Shown piece by piece: positions 46,304-54,909 of a stretch of 64,000 bases of DNA. The first letter of the stretch is position 1. Each line of letters opens with the position of its first letter. Origin of the DNA: Sinimarinibacterium sp. NLF-5-8 (GTDB taxonomy: Bacteria > Pseudomonadota > Gammaproteobacteria > Nevskiales > Nevskiaceae); assembly GCF_010092425.1 (NCBI RefSeq), contig NZ_CP048030.1, positions 806,001 through 870,000 on the forward strand, in the 5' to 3' direction. The notes below the pieces were generated by a model, which ran no database searches, was not told where the DNA came from, and saw only the letters and a list, made by a program, of their open reading frames with translations. Position numbers and translations under genes: made by a program.

Positions 46304-46401
46304 CCACCGTCTTTGTTGATCTGGACAGCGCGCGGGCGCAGGGCTCTCAAAGTCAAAACGAAACATTCAGCACATTCAGCGGTTGGATTCGTGCTGTGTG
46401 A
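46300..46401 (+). pseudogene. Short open frame after the immunity candidate, possible gene remnant
   Basis: ATGA overlap with the preceding gene, then 33 codons (MTTVFVDLDSARAQGSQSQN...). The coupling suggests a former third cistron, now cut short. Function unknown; it may be a chance frame. Confidence 0.3.
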
Positions 46402-46458
46402 AAGACGTTTATGAGTGGAATCAGAGTCGGAACAAATGAAATGCAACAGCATGGGCAG

Positions 46459-46503
46459 ATGCCTCGGCTGGGGTTTTGAATCCGAGGCATTTTCGAGGCG
46501 GTG
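46459..46503 (+). terminator. Hairpin after the toxin module
   Basis: ATGCCTCGG and CCGAGGCAT form a 9-bp stem with a long loop, followed by TTTTC. It lies between the module and the convergent gene at 46526. Confidence 0.45.
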
Positions 46504-46525
46504 TGATTGTATAGCTGTGCGGCGC

Positions 46526-47677
46526 CTAAACCACCAAATCTAACTGTTGCACGCTGCCGACGCTGCCGTCTTCGCGCAGAAATACGCCGCTGCTGAGGAT
46601 TTGGCCCTGGAGGTTGTTACTGGCGTCTTTCAAGTCAAACGGAGTGCTGGCGTGAGCCAGGGAAATCGCGCCGATGTTGTAATCGGCGAGCGCGCGCAGG
46701 CTGTCATTGCCCTGGTCGTCGCGAGTCCAGATTTTGAGTTGGTCAAAGATGGCGTCGGCTGCGTCGATCCAGCCATTGTCGTCAGCGTCAAACGCGGCCA
46801 AGTCGGCAAAGCCGTTGCCGCTCTGGGTGCCAAACAGTTCGCGGCCATCGTCAACCTGGCCGTTGCTGTTACGGTCAAACACCAAAAAGCCGCTGCCGGG
46901 ACGTAAAAAGGCGATGTTGTCGCTTTGACCGTCGGCGTCGAGATCAAACTCAAAGCGGGTGTCGCTGAGTTCAGCGGCGGTGCCGGCATAGTTGATGATG
47001 AGCGGGTCTTTGCGGATGCCGTCGCCTGCACGGATGGAGATGCTGGATTCCTGGTAAAAGCTGCGCGCCATATCCAGGGTCAGCGAGAAGTTGATGGTTT
47101 TGCCATCGGCAGTTTTGACCACGCCTTGAGCCAGAAATTGGGTGTTTTCGGATTCGGACAGGGTGTGAACGGCGTCGTATTCCAGCCCCCAGCCCGCGCG
47201 CGCGGGTTGCTGGCCTTCGGCACGGGCGTTGTTTGTGGTGTTTCCCGGGGGCGGTGCGTTTGCTGGCGAATGCGTCAACTCGCGCGCATTGAACAGGTTC
47301 ATCTTGCGCCCGGTCAGGGTTTCGACCAGTGAGATGAGAAATTGATAATTTTGCTCAATGCCGTTGCCCTGTGCGTCCTCTGCGTTGCTGGCGGCGTCTG
47401 TGCGGGTTTGCTCTGCCGCATCGCGGGCTGATTTTTCTGCTGGCGCGCGCGCACTGCCCAGGCTGAGTCCGGCACTGATGTGACGGGCGATTTGTTGGGC
47501 TTGCGCCGAGAGGGTGAGGGTGCTGCCGCCGTTGTCTGCGCGCGCCAAGCGGCTGCCCTGATTTTCAAAGTCGGGGCGTGTTTCACCTGTCCACAGGCGC
47601 AGGGTTTCGGTTGTGGATTCACTGCGCTGGACGAGATGCGTGCTGGCCAAGGCAAGCTGGCTTTGCGTGATGTGCAT
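46526..47677 (-). CDS. Protein with Asp-rich calcium-binding/EF-hand-like repeats
   Basis: A 383-residue protein without a signal peptide. The first 150 residues are polar and Ala/Asn-rich. The C-terminal part contains Ca-binding-like loops: DLDADGQSDNIAF, DRNSNGQVDDGRELFG and DADDNGWIDAADAIFD. This 'FDLDaDG...vFD.N.nG.idDG.ELFG' pattern is widespread in VCBS/hemolysin-type surface proteins but also occurs in stand-alone proteins of pseudomonads. The role is unknown; export by a non-Sec route is possible. Divergent or separate from neighbours. Confidence 0.7.
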   Translation of the reverse strand: MHITQSQLALASTHLVQRSESTTETLRLWTGETRPDFENQGSRLARADNGGSTLTLSAQAQQIARHISAGLSLGSARAPAEKSARDAAEQTRTDAASNAEDAQGNGIEQNYQFLISLVETLTGRKMNLFNARELTHSPANAPPPGNTTNNARAEGQQPARAGWGLEYDAVHTLSESENTQFLAQGVVKTADGKTINFSLTLDMARSFYQESSISIRAGDGIRKDPLIINYAGTAAELSDTRFEFDLDADGQSDNIAFLRPGSGFLVFDRNSNGQVDDGRELFGTQSGNGFADLAAFDADDNGWIDAADAIFDQLKIWTRDDQGNDSLRALADYNIGAISLAHASTPFDLKDASNNLQGQILSSGVFLREDGSVGSVQQLDLVV

Positions 47678-47739
47678 GGCGCCCCTTTGCGTATGGGTTC
47701 CTGCCTTTATCGGTACGCTTGGGCAAAACTTGAGTGGCG

Positions 47740-49152
47740 CTACAGCACGTCCGAGGCGTGGGCGGCCAGGCGCGAGCGTTCACCGCGCGCCAGGGTGACG
47801 TGTCCGCCGTGGGGCCAATTGCAAAAGCGATCGACGACGTAGGTCAGGCCGGAGGTGGTTTCAGACAGGTACGGCGTGTCGATCTGGCCAAGATTGCCCA
47901 GACAGACGATTTTGGTGCCGGGTCCTGCGCGCGTGATCAGGGTTTTCATCTGCTTGGCGGTGAGGTTTTGCGCTTCGTCGATGACCACCAGGCGGTTTAA
48001 AAAAGTGCGCCCGCGCATGAAGTTGAGTGAGCGGATCTTGATGCGCTTGGAGAGCAGGTCGTTGGTGGCGGCGCGCGCCCAGTCACCGTGGCTGCTGTCC
48101 TGGGTGAGCACTTCCAGGTTGTCCATCACCGCGCCCATCCACGGCGTCATTTTTTCTTCTTCGGTGCCGGGCAAAAAGCCGATGTCTTCGCCAACCGAGA
48201 CGGTGACGCGGGTCATGATGATCTCCCGGTACAACGGTTCGTCCATGGTCTGTGCCAGCCCCGCCGCCAGCGTCAGCAGGGTTTTGCCGGTGCCTGCGGT
48301 GCCGAGGATGGTGACAAAGTCGATCTCGGGATCGAGCAGCAGATTCAGCGCAAAGTTTTGTTCGCGGTTCTTGGCGTGAATGCCCCAGACGCCGGTTTTG
48401 CCGTCGCGGTAATTTTTGATTTCACGCAGTTCGGCGGTTTGTTGATCGATGGCGGTGACTTGTAATTCGAGCCCACGCTCGCTGCCTTCGGCCAGGTACA
48501 GAAATTGGTTGACGTGCCAGTGCTTGACCATCGGCCCGCTGATCCGATAGCAGCTGCGACCACGGGCATCGTGCCAGCTTTGCATGTGCTGCGCATGCTG
48601 GCTCCAGAAGTCGGCTGGCAGTTCGGCATAGCCGGTATAGAGCAGCTTGAGATCATCCAGAACCTGATCGTTTTGATAATCCTCGCTGTGAATGCCAACC
48701 ACGGCGGCTTTGATGCGCAGGTTGATATCTTTGCTGACCAGGGTGATGCGCCGATCCGGATGGCGATTTTGCTGCTCCAGTGCATTGACCAGAATGTTGT
48801 TGTCGGCTTTGAGGCCGGGGATCAGGCCGGGCAGGGTGGTGTCGTTGGGCTGGGTTTGTAAAAAAAGCCGCCCGCCAACGGTTTTGCGCCGGGCTGCTGC
48901 ATCGCTCTGCGGGGCGGGCAGCAGCAGTCCTTTTTCGATTTGCGCGCGGTTGTGGTTGCTGATCAGCTGATCAAAAAAGCGGCTGACCTGACGGGCATTG
49001 CGCGCAACTTCGCTGGTGCCTTTCTTGGAGGCATCCAGTTCTTCGAGCACCACCATCGGAATGAACAAGTCGTGTTCCTCAAAGCGGAACACACAGGTCG
49101 GATCGTGCAGCAGTACGTTGGTATCCAGCACAAACAGCTTGCGTTTGCTCAT
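47740..49152 (-). CDS. PIN-PhoH family RNA helicase/ribonuclease (PhoH2-like)
   Basis: A 470-residue fusion of an N-terminal PIN nuclease domain (KLFVLDTNVLLHDP with the acidic pocket, VVLEELDASKKGTSE) and a C-terminal PhoH ATPase domain (Walker A GTAGTGKTLLTLAAGL, MTRVTVSVGEDIGFLPG, Walker B LVVIDEAQNLTAKQMK). Such proteins unwind and cut RNA. The ATG at 49152 (MSKRKLF) is preferred over one three codons upstream. Transcribed with bcp on the minus strand. Confidence 0.92.
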   Translation of the reverse strand: MSKRKLFVLDTNVLLHDPTCVFRFEEHDLFIPMVVLEELDASKKGTSEVARNARQVSRFFDQLISNHNRAQIEKGLLLPAPQSDAAARRKTVGGRLFLQTQPNDTTLPGLIPGLKADNNILVNALEQQNRHPDRRITLVSKDINLRIKAAVVGIHSEDYQNDQVLDDLKLLYTGYAELPADFWSQHAQHMQSWHDARGRSCYRISGPMVKHWHVNQFLYLAEGSERGLELQVTAIDQQTAELREIKNYRDGKTGVWGIHAKNREQNFALNLLLDPEIDFVTILGTAGTGKTLLTLAAGLAQTMDEPLYREIIMTRVTVSVGEDIGFLPGTEEEKMTPWMGAVMDNLEVLTQDSSHGDWARAATNDLLSKRIKIRSLNFMRGRTFLNRLVVIDEAQNLTAKQMKTLITRAGPGTKIVCLGNLGQIDTPYLSETTSGLTYVVDRFCNWPHGGHVTLARGERSRLAAHASDVL

Positions 49153-49188
49153 GGCAGCCAATGCCCCGTGGAAAAATGCCGGGTCAGC

Positions 49189-49659
49189 TTATAGCGCTTT
49201 GACGATTTCCAATACTGCCTGGGCGTGTTCCTTGACCTTGACGCCGCGCCATTCGTGCCTGAGCTTGCCTTGTGCGTCAAAGACAAAGGTACTGCGCTCG
49301 ATACCCATGTGTTTTTTGCCGTACAGGGTTTTTTCCTTGATCACATCAAAGGCTTTGCAGGCCACTTCTTCGCTGTCGGACAGCAGGGCAAAGGTAAAAC
49401 TGTATTTGGCGCAGAAGTTGTCATGCGCGCGCACGCTGTCGCGCGAGATGCCGACGATCTGCGCGCCAGCGGCAACAAACTGTGGATGCAGCGCCGTGAA
49501 ATCCTGACCTTCCAGCGTGCAACCGGGGGTGTTGTCCTTGGGGTAGAAGTACACCACCAAAGCCTGTTCATCCTGGGCAAACTGGCGCAGCCGGATGGTG
49601 CGTCCGCCGCTGGCGGGCAGGGTGATGTCGGGGATCGGTTCACCAATCTTGAGCGTCAT
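49189..49659 (-). CDS. bcp: Thioredoxin-dependent peroxiredoxin (Bcp/PrxQ)
   Basis: A 156-residue peroxidase of the AhpC/TSA fold. The peroxidatic Cys is in YPKDNTPGCTLEGQDF; the resolving Cys five residues later, present in many Bcp proteins, is Gly here (GCTLEGQ), so the enzyme is of the 1-Cys or atypical type. GRTIRLRQFAQDE and the C-terminal GIERSTFVFD fit the family. Between phoH-like and gcvR genes; bcp-gcvR-dapA linkage is known from enterics. Confidence 0.93.
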   Translation of the reverse strand: MTLKIGEPIPDITLPASGGRTIRLRQFAQDEQALVVYFYPKDNTPGCTLEGQDFTALHPQFVAAGAQIVGISRDSVRAHDNFCAKYSFTFALLSDSEEVACKAFDVIKEKTLYGKKHMGIERSTFVFDAQGKLRHEWRGVKVKEHAQAVLEIVKAL

Positions 49660-49675
49660 CGCAAAGCATCCTTTT

Positions 49676-50215
49676 TCAGGTTTTGATGGGGTCGAGCAAG
49701 CCGTCGGCGTTTAGGTCGTCGCACAAATCCATGAACGACTCGCGCAGTGCCTGCGGGTGATGGTTGACCGGCACATGCAGCACCATCTGTATGGTCATCA
49801 TGCCGGCACCGGTGTAGCTCGACTGGTAGCGCTGGGATGAAATTTCAACCACCCGCACTTCCTGATGTTGATAGAACTCCAGGATGTTGACCAGCAGATT
49901 GGGATCCTGTGGTGCGATCACCTCGGCGCCATACGGTCTGAATTCAGGCATGGTCGGGCGCGGCTCGCTGCGTTCCATGCGAATGGTCAGTCCCAACTTT
50001 TCGGCCACGCCGGGCATGGCCGTTTCCAGCCGTCCGAGCGTGCTCCAGTTGCCGGAAACCAGCATATTGGCGGCAAGGCGATCTCCAATCTGTGAAATCC
50101 TGCAGTCGTCAATCTCGCCGCCACGCTCGCGAATCGCCTTGAACAGCTCCAGCGGAACGTTGCCGGATGGCTTGCCAATGGCCGAGATGGTGAGCAGATT
50201 GTCAGAAGGAGTCAT
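49676..50215 (-). CDS. gcvR: GcvR-like ACT-domain regulator
   Basis: A 179-residue protein of two ACT domains: first with LLTISAIGKPSGNVPLELFKAIRERGGEIDDCRI, second with YGAEVIAPQDPNLLVNILEFYQHQEVRVVEI. This is the layout of GcvR, the glycine-cleavage-system accessory repressor. The ATG at 50215 is used; an in-frame TTG 12 bases upstream is less likely. Divergent from dapA. Confidence 0.85.
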   Translation of the reverse strand: MTPSDNLLTISAIGKPSGNVPLELFKAIRERGGEIDDCRISQIGDRLAANMLVSGNWSTLGRLETAMPGVAEKLGLTIRMERSEPRPTMPEFRPYGAEVIAPQDPNLLVNILEFYQHQEVRVVEISSQRYQSSYTGAGMMTIQMVLHVPVNHHPQALRESFMDLCDDLNADGLLDPIKT

Positions 50216-50372
50216 GATGCCGGTCAAAACCTAAGGGGCGCGAAGTTTAATCCATTCCCCCTCATGATTCCGGAGCCTGGTAAAAGCGACCATCGTTTTC
50301 AGGTGCTCGGAAGTGGCGGCAAGCCGTTATACTGCCGCCCCACGAATTGACCCTACAAAGAGCCGTATCACC

Positions 50373-51254
50373 ATGATCAAGGGCAGCATTGTTGCCATCG
50401 TCACCCCTATGCACCCCGATGGTGCACTCGATTGGGCGCGTCTCGATGCGCTGGTGGACTGGCATATCGACCAAGGCACGCATGCCATCGTCGCCGTTGG
50501 AACCACCGGCGAGTCTGCAACACTCGATTTTGATGAACATCTGGCCGTCATCCAGCGTGTCATCGGGCGCAGCAACGGGCGTGTTCCAGTCATTGCCGGG
50601 ACTGGTTCCAATGCCACATCAGAGGCTATTGAACAAACCCGTGCGGCTCAGAAGCTTGGCGCGGATGCCGCGCTGCTGGTGACGCCGTATTACAACAAGC
50701 CGCCTCAGGAAGGCTTGTATCAGCACTTCAAGAAAATTGCTGAGAGCGTTGATTTACCGCAAATTTTATACAACGTCCCAAGCCGGACCGGCTGCGATAT
50801 GCAGCCTGAAACGGTGGCCAGACTGGCCAAAATTCCTCATATCGTCGGCATCAAGGAAGCCAAGGGCGAGCTGTCACGAATCAAAGCCCTGCTTGATCTG
50901 AAGATGGGGGATCACTTTGCCATTTATTCCGGTGATGACGCCACGGCCTGCGAGTCGATGCTGATGGGCGGGCATGGCGATATTTCGGTCACCGCCAACG
51001 TTGCGCCGCATAAAATGGCTCAGATGTGTCATGCGGCGTTGGCGGGTGATCGTGTAACAGCGCTGCAACTGGATGCCCAGCTCAGCAGACTGCATAAAAA
51101 TCTGTTCGTTCAGCCCAATCCGATTCCGGTCAAATGGGCGCTGCAGCAGATGCAGCGCATCGAAAGCGGCTTGCGCCTGCCTCTGGTGGCACTGGACAAC
51201 GAATATTTTGAGATTGTGCGCAGTGCCATGCGCAGTGCCGGAGTCATCGCATGA
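50373..51254 (+). CDS. dapA: 4-hydroxy-tetrahydrodipicolinate synthase
   Basis: First committed step of lysine and diaminopimelate synthesis. The 293-residue TIM-barrel protein has GTTGESATLDFDEH, VTPYYNKPPQEGLYQHF, YNVPSRTGCDM with the catalytic Tyr/Arg, and the Schiff-base Lys in VGIKEAKGEL. The ATG at 50373 gives the family length. A small lipoprotein gene overlaps its end by 4 bp. Confidence 0.97.
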   Translation: MIKGSIVAIVTPMHPDGALDWARLDALVDWHIDQGTHAIVAVGTTGESATLDFDEHLAVIQRVIGRSNGRVPVIAGTGSNATSEAIEQTRAAQKLGADAALLVTPYYNKPPQEGLYQHFKKIAESVDLPQILYNVPSRTGCDMQPETVARLAKIPHIVGIKEAKGELSRIKALLDLKMGDHFAIYSGDDATACESMLMGGHGDISVTANVAPHKMAQMCHAALAGDRVTALQLDAQLSRLHKNLFVQPNPIPVKWALQQMQRIESGLRLPLVALDNEYFEIVRSAMRSAGVIA

Positions 51255-51571
51255 ACCTCAGACATACCCTGCCGGTGACCCTGGTTTGCAGTGCGATGCT
51301 CAGTGCCTGTGCCGGTGGCGCCAGTCGTCACTGCATGGGCGACCTGCCTTATCAGAAAGCCGAAAACCTCACTTTGCCCACCCACGTTGAAGGGCTGACG
51401 ATTCCTGATTCTGCGGCGGCTCTGCGTATTCCTGCCGAACCGGAACGTAGTGTCGCATTCGATCGGCAGATCCCTGACCCCCAGAATCCTGAAAAAATGC
51501 GGATCGAGTGTCTGGATCTGCCGCCCCGCGCCGCATTTGCTGCCGATACTGAACAACAAGGCAATAAATGA
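51251..51571 (+). CDS. Small lipoprotein in the bamC position
   Basis: A 106-residue protein with a lipoprotein signal MNLRHTLPVTLVCSAMLSAC (lipobox LSAC). The mature part (YQKAENLTLPTHVEGLTIPDSAAALRIP...) has the extended, Pro-rich character of the BamC N-terminal arm, but the two BamC globular domains are missing. In many gammaproteobacteria bamC follows dapA, so this may be a reduced BamC-like protein or an unrelated lipoprotein. The start overlaps dapA by 4 bp. No frameshift is obvious. Confidence 0.7.
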   Translation: MNLRHTLPVTLVCSAMLSACAGGASRHCMGDLPYQKAENLTLPTHVEGLTIPDSAAALRIPAEPERSVAFDRQIPDPQNPEKMRIECLDLPPRAAFAADTEQQGNK

Positions 51572-51638
51572 CCCCACAGTGCGCGCAAATCGCTATAATG
51601 CGCGCCCGCTGCAGTTTGCCCTGAGCGAACAGATCAAC

Positions 51639-51729
51639 GGAGAGATGTCCGAGTGGTTGAAGGAGCACGCCTGGAAAGCGTGTATACGGGAATACCGTAT
51701 CGCGGGTTCGAATCCCGCTCTCTCCGCCA
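51639..51729 (+). tRNA. tRNA-Ser (GGA)
   Basis: GGAGAGA pairs with TCTCTCC in the acceptor stem, followed by G and encoded CCA. The anticodon loop CTGGAAA gives GGA. A long variable arm (TATACGGGAATACCGTAT region) is typical of serine tRNA, and GGTTCGAATCC is the T loop. Length 91 nt. Confidence 0.97.
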
Positions 51730-51737
51730 AGTGCATG

Positions 51738-51777
51738 AATAAGCTGCTGATTTATTAAAATCAGCAGCTTATTTTTA
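51738..51777 (+). terminator. Terminator after tRNA-Ser
   Basis: AATAAGCTGCTGA and TCAGCAGCTTATTTTT form a 13-bp stem with an AT loop and a T tail, 8 bp after the tRNA. Confidence 0.88.
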
Positions 51778-51853
51778 TGCCTTGTTGAAATTCACATTCT
51801 GTTGTCGGCTGCTTTGGCACCCATCCATGCCCGAGCGTTGGGTTGCTGGATTT

Positions 51854-51896
51854 CAACATGCTGGATTCCGGCATTACGCCGGAATCCAGCATGTTG
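51854..51896. repeat. REP-like perfect inverted repeat
   Basis: A 19-bp arm, CAACATGCTGGATTCCGGC, and its exact complement flank a 5-nt loop. GGATTCCGGC...GCCGGAATCC resembles the palindromic repeats found between genes in many proteobacteria. It lies 13 bp after the end of the minus-strand dehydrogenase gene and may also act as its terminator. Confidence 0.65.
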
Positions 51897-51909
51897 GCAA
51901 TGCCTGGAC

Positions 51910-52677
51910 TTACTTGGGTGCCATGCGAATGGCGCCGTCGAGGCGAATAGTTTCACCGTTGAGCATGGCGTTTTCCACAATGCTCTGGGCAAGCTGCGCA
52001 TACTCGCCGGGTTTGCCGAGGCGTGAGGGAAACGGCACTTGTGCGCCAAGCGAGGTCTGTGCTTCTTCCGGCAGGCTTTCCAGCATCGGGGTCAGAAACA
52101 GTCCGGGCGCAATGGTGCAGACGCGGATGCCAAAGCGGGCAAATTCGCGCGCCAGCGGCAGCGTCATGCCGACCACGCCGGCTTTGGATGCGGCGTAGGC
52201 CGGCTGTCCGATCTGGCCGTCAAATGCAGCCACCGAGGCGGTGTTGATGATCACGCCGCGTTCGCCATCGGCGTTGGGGGCTTGCGTCTGCATTGCAGCG
52301 GCGGCGATGCGAATCATGTTGAAAGTCCCAACCAGATTGATCTGGATGACCTTGTCAAATTGGGGTAGCGGCAGCGGGCCTTCTTTACCCACCGCTTTGG
52401 CGGGGGTGCCGATGCCTGCGCAGTTGACCAGCACGTCAATCCGGCCAAAGGCGTCCTGGGCGGCCTGGATGGCGGCTTCGGCATCTTCGCCGCTGGCCAC
52501 ATTGCAGCGCACAAAGCGTGCGGCGCTGCCCAGCGTTTGAGCCAGGGTTTCCCCTCGTTCGGTATTGAGATCGGCGATGACGGCTTTGCCGCCGCGCGCA
52601 ACGAAGTGGCGGACGGTGGCTTCGCCCAAACCCGATGCACCGCCCGTGACGAGCACGACATGATCCTTGATTTCCAC
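51910..52677 (-). CDS. SDR dehydrogenase, 3-hydroxyacyl-CoA dehydrogenase type II-like
   Basis: A 255-residue SDR resembling HSD10/3-hydroxy-2-methylacyl-CoA dehydrogenase: [58 protein letters not shown] with catalytic Ser, Tyr and Lys, and [18 protein letters not shown]. The start is GTG at 52677, supported by AAGGAG nine bases upstream; the open frame further upstream is not conserved-looking. Divergent from an acyl-CoA dehydrogenase gene, suggesting a role in branched-chain acyl-CoA or isoleucine/fatty-acid breakdown. Confidence 0.9.
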   Translation of the reverse strand: MEIKDHVVLVTGGASGLGEATVRHFVARGGKAVIADLNTERGETLAQTLGSAARFVRCNVASGEDAEAAIQAAQDAFGRIDVLVNCAGIGTPAKAVGKEGPLPLPQFDKVIQINLVGTFNMIRIAAAAMQTQAPNADGERGVIINTASVAAFDGQIGQPAYAASKAGVVGMTLPLAREFARFGIRVCTIAPGLFLTPMLESLPEEAQTSLGAQVPFPSRLGKPGEYAQLAQSIVENAMLNGETIRLDGAIRMAPK

Positions 52678-52805
52678 TTGATTTTGCTCCTTGAAAAAAT
52701 CCGAGTAACCGCTGCTACGCTGTGTTGTAAACGCCAACTTGCGTTGGTATTGTGAGGCTTGGTGGGCATTATACGCTGCATTCCATGCCACCTGTCGGCA
52801 ATTTA

Positions 52806-52823
52806 AGGTAATAAATATTACCT
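52806..52823. promoter_or_regulatory. AT-rich inverted repeat in the divergent lipid-gene promoter region
   Basis: AGGTAAT and ATTACCT face each other across AAAT in the 240-bp gap between the divergent dehydrogenase and acyl-CoA dehydrogenase genes. Its symmetry suits a TetR/FadR-like operator; the regulator is not in the window. Confidence 0.35.
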
Positions 52824-52918
52824 GTTGATTTTCCGCACTTGCGCAGCTTGGCAGAGCGTGGATGAGGAGGCCCCATCCCTGGGTGAGGGCATCGTAATGA
52901 ATCGTTGAGGAGCCGTTG

Positions 52919-54058
52919 ATGCAACGCCGTGCCGTCGATCCAGATCTGGAAATGTTCCGGGATTCTGCAAGAAAGTTTTTTCAAACCGAAATTCGCCCGC
53001 ACCGTGAGCGCTGGCGGGAGACCGGCGTCATTGATCGCGCTGCGTTTCTGAAGGCAGGCGAAGCCGGTTATCTGTGCATGTGGGCCGATGAGGCTTATGG
53101 TGGCCTGGGGCTCAAGGATTTTCGTTATGAGCAAATCCTGATTGAAGAAAATGCGGCGCACGGGGATTCGGGTTATTTCATCACGCTGCACAGCCGTTTG
53201 GTGGCGCCCTATCTTGAAAATTTTGGCAGCGAGGCACAAAAAGCGCAGTTTTTGCCAGACCTGATCAGTGGTCGCAAGATTCTGGCGATTGCAATGACCG
53301 AGCCGGATGCCGGCTCCGATCTGGCCGGCATGAAGGCGCGCGCGGTTGAGCACGAAGATCATTGGCTGCTCAACGGAGCCAAAACCTATATCTCCAATGG
53401 CATCAATGCCGATGTGGTGATCGTGGCGGCCAAGACCCATGCCGAAAATCCGCATGGGGTGACCCTGTTCATCGTCGAGCGCGGCATGCCGGGTTTTGAA
53501 CGCGGGCGATTGCTGAAAAAAATGGGGATGAAGTCACAAGACACTGCCGAACTGTTTTTCCAGGACGTCAGGATTCCCAAAACCCATGTTCTCGGACAGG
53601 TTCATGCAGGCTTTTACCATTTGATGCAAGGCCTGGCCGAAGAACGCCTGATTGCCGCATGTGGCAACGTTGCCGCCGCGCGCGTGGCGTTGCAGGTGAC
53701 GCAGGCGTTTGTGCGCAATCGCAAAGTATTTGGCAAGCCGCTGTCAAAGATGCAAAACACCCGCTTCAAGCTGGCGGCGCTGGAGGCCGAACTGGATATT
53801 GCACAGGTTTATGTGGATCGCTGCGTGGAACAGCACAATCTGGGCAAGCTCGATGCGGTCGATGCGGCGCGCGCCAAACTGTTTACCAGTGAACTGAACG
53901 CACGCATGGTCGATGAAGGCGTGCAGCAACACGGTGGTGCCGGTTATATGGAGGAGTACGAAATCTGCCGCTTGTATGAGGATGAGCGGATCCATCGCAT
54001 TCTGGCCGGAACCTCCGAAATCATGAAAGAAATCATCGCGCGCGCGACCTTGGATTGA
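52919..54058 (+). CDS. Acyl-CoA dehydrogenase
   Basis: FAD enzyme for the first step of acyl-CoA beta-oxidation. The 379-residue protein has the FAD/substrate segments [18 protein letters not shown] and [21 protein letters not shown], and the end [35 protein letters not shown]. Glu in the YEDERI region is in the usual place of the catalytic base for short/medium-chain enzymes, though the exact residue cannot be fixed here. ATG at 52919 follows GAGGAG. Four bases before the enoyl-CoA hydratase gene. Confidence 0.95.
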   Translation: MQRRAVDPDLEMFRDSARKFFQTEIRPHRERWRETGVIDRAAFLKAGEAGYLCMWADEAYGGLGLKDFRYEQILIEENAAHGDSGYFITLHSRLVAPYLENFGSEAQKAQFLPDLISGRKILAIAMTEPDAGSDLAGMKARAVEHEDHWLLNGAKTYISNGINADVVIVAAKTHAENPHGVTLFIVERGMPGFERGRLLKKMGMKSQDTAELFFQDVRIPKTHVLGQVHAGFYHLMQGLAEERLIAACGNVAAARVALQVTQAFVRNRKVFGKPLSKMQNTRFKLAALEAELDIAQVYVDRCVEQHNLGKLDAVDAARAKLFTSELNARMVDEGVQQHGGAGYMEEYEICRLYEDERIHRILAGTSEIMKEIIARATLD

Positions 54059-54062
54059 AGCC

Positions 54063-54872
54063 ATGAATGCTGATAGAGACATCCGCTATACGATCGACGC
54101 CGACACCGGGGTGGCCACTGTGTGTCTGAATCGCCCACAGTCACTCAATGCCCTGAGTTTTGACATGCTGACGCAAATGCGCAGTGCGTTTGAACAGGCC
54201 GCAGCCGATGATACGGTGCGCGCGCTGGTCATCACTGGCACCGGGCGCGCGTTTTCATCCGGGGCTGACTTGATGGAAAGCGCGCTCAATCCGCCGCGTG
54301 ACGCGCAGGGCAGACTGGATCTGGGGGCCTCGCTGGAGCAGCACTACAACCCGCTGATCGAGGCCATGATTGCCATGCCCAAGCCCATCATTGCCGCAGT
54401 CAGCGGATTGGCTGCCGGTGCGGCGGCCAACCTGGCGTTGCTGTGTGATTTAACGGTGGCCGGGCGCAGTGCGTATTTTTTGCAGGCCTTTGTCAATATC
54501 GGCCTGATTCCCGATGCAGGGGGCACCTGGCTGCTGCCTCGGCACCTTGGCATGCAGCGCGCGATGGGGCTGGCCATGCTCGGAGAGCGCCTGCCCGCAG
54601 CGCAGGCGCTGGAGTGGGGCTTGATCTGGCAGGTGGTGGAGGATGATCAGGTGCTCGCCGCTGCCACCGAACTGGCCGCCCGGCTGGCGCGCGGACCGAC
54701 GCTGGCACTGGCCCACATCAAGCGCAGCCTGCATCAGGCGATGGACAACACGCTCCCCGAGCAACTGCTGGTGGAGCGCGCGCTGCAACGTGACTGTGGT
54801 CAGTCACAGGATTTTATCGAAGGCGTGACGGCCTTTACCCAAAAACGTCCCGCCCGATTTTCGGGACGCTGA
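54063..54872 (+). CDS. Enoyl-CoA hydratase/isomerase family protein
   Basis: A 269-residue crotonase-fold protein. ITGTGRAFSSGADL is the oxyanion-hole segment and KPIIAAVSGLAAGAAANLALLCDLTVAG the second hole. The usual Glu for hydratase is not clear in the third motif (NIGLIPDAGGTWLLPRHLG), where Asp and Pro occur, so isomerase activity is also possible. It follows the acyl-CoA dehydrogenase by 4 bp. Confidence 0.92.
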   Translation: MNADRDIRYTIDADTGVATVCLNRPQSLNALSFDMLTQMRSAFEQAAADDTVRALVITGTGRAFSSGADLMESALNPPRDAQGRLDLGASLEQHYNPLIEAMIAMPKPIIAAVSGLAAGAAANLALLCDLTVAGRSAYFLQAFVNIGLIPDAGGTWLLPRHLGMQRAMGLAMLGERLPAAQALEWGLIWQVVEDDQVLAAATELAARLARGPTLALAHIKRSLHQAMDNTLPEQLLVERALQRDCGQSQDFIEGVTAFTQKRPARFSGR

Positions 54873-54909
54873 CCGTGTCTGAACTCAAAACCGCGCAAGG
54901 AAAAACATC

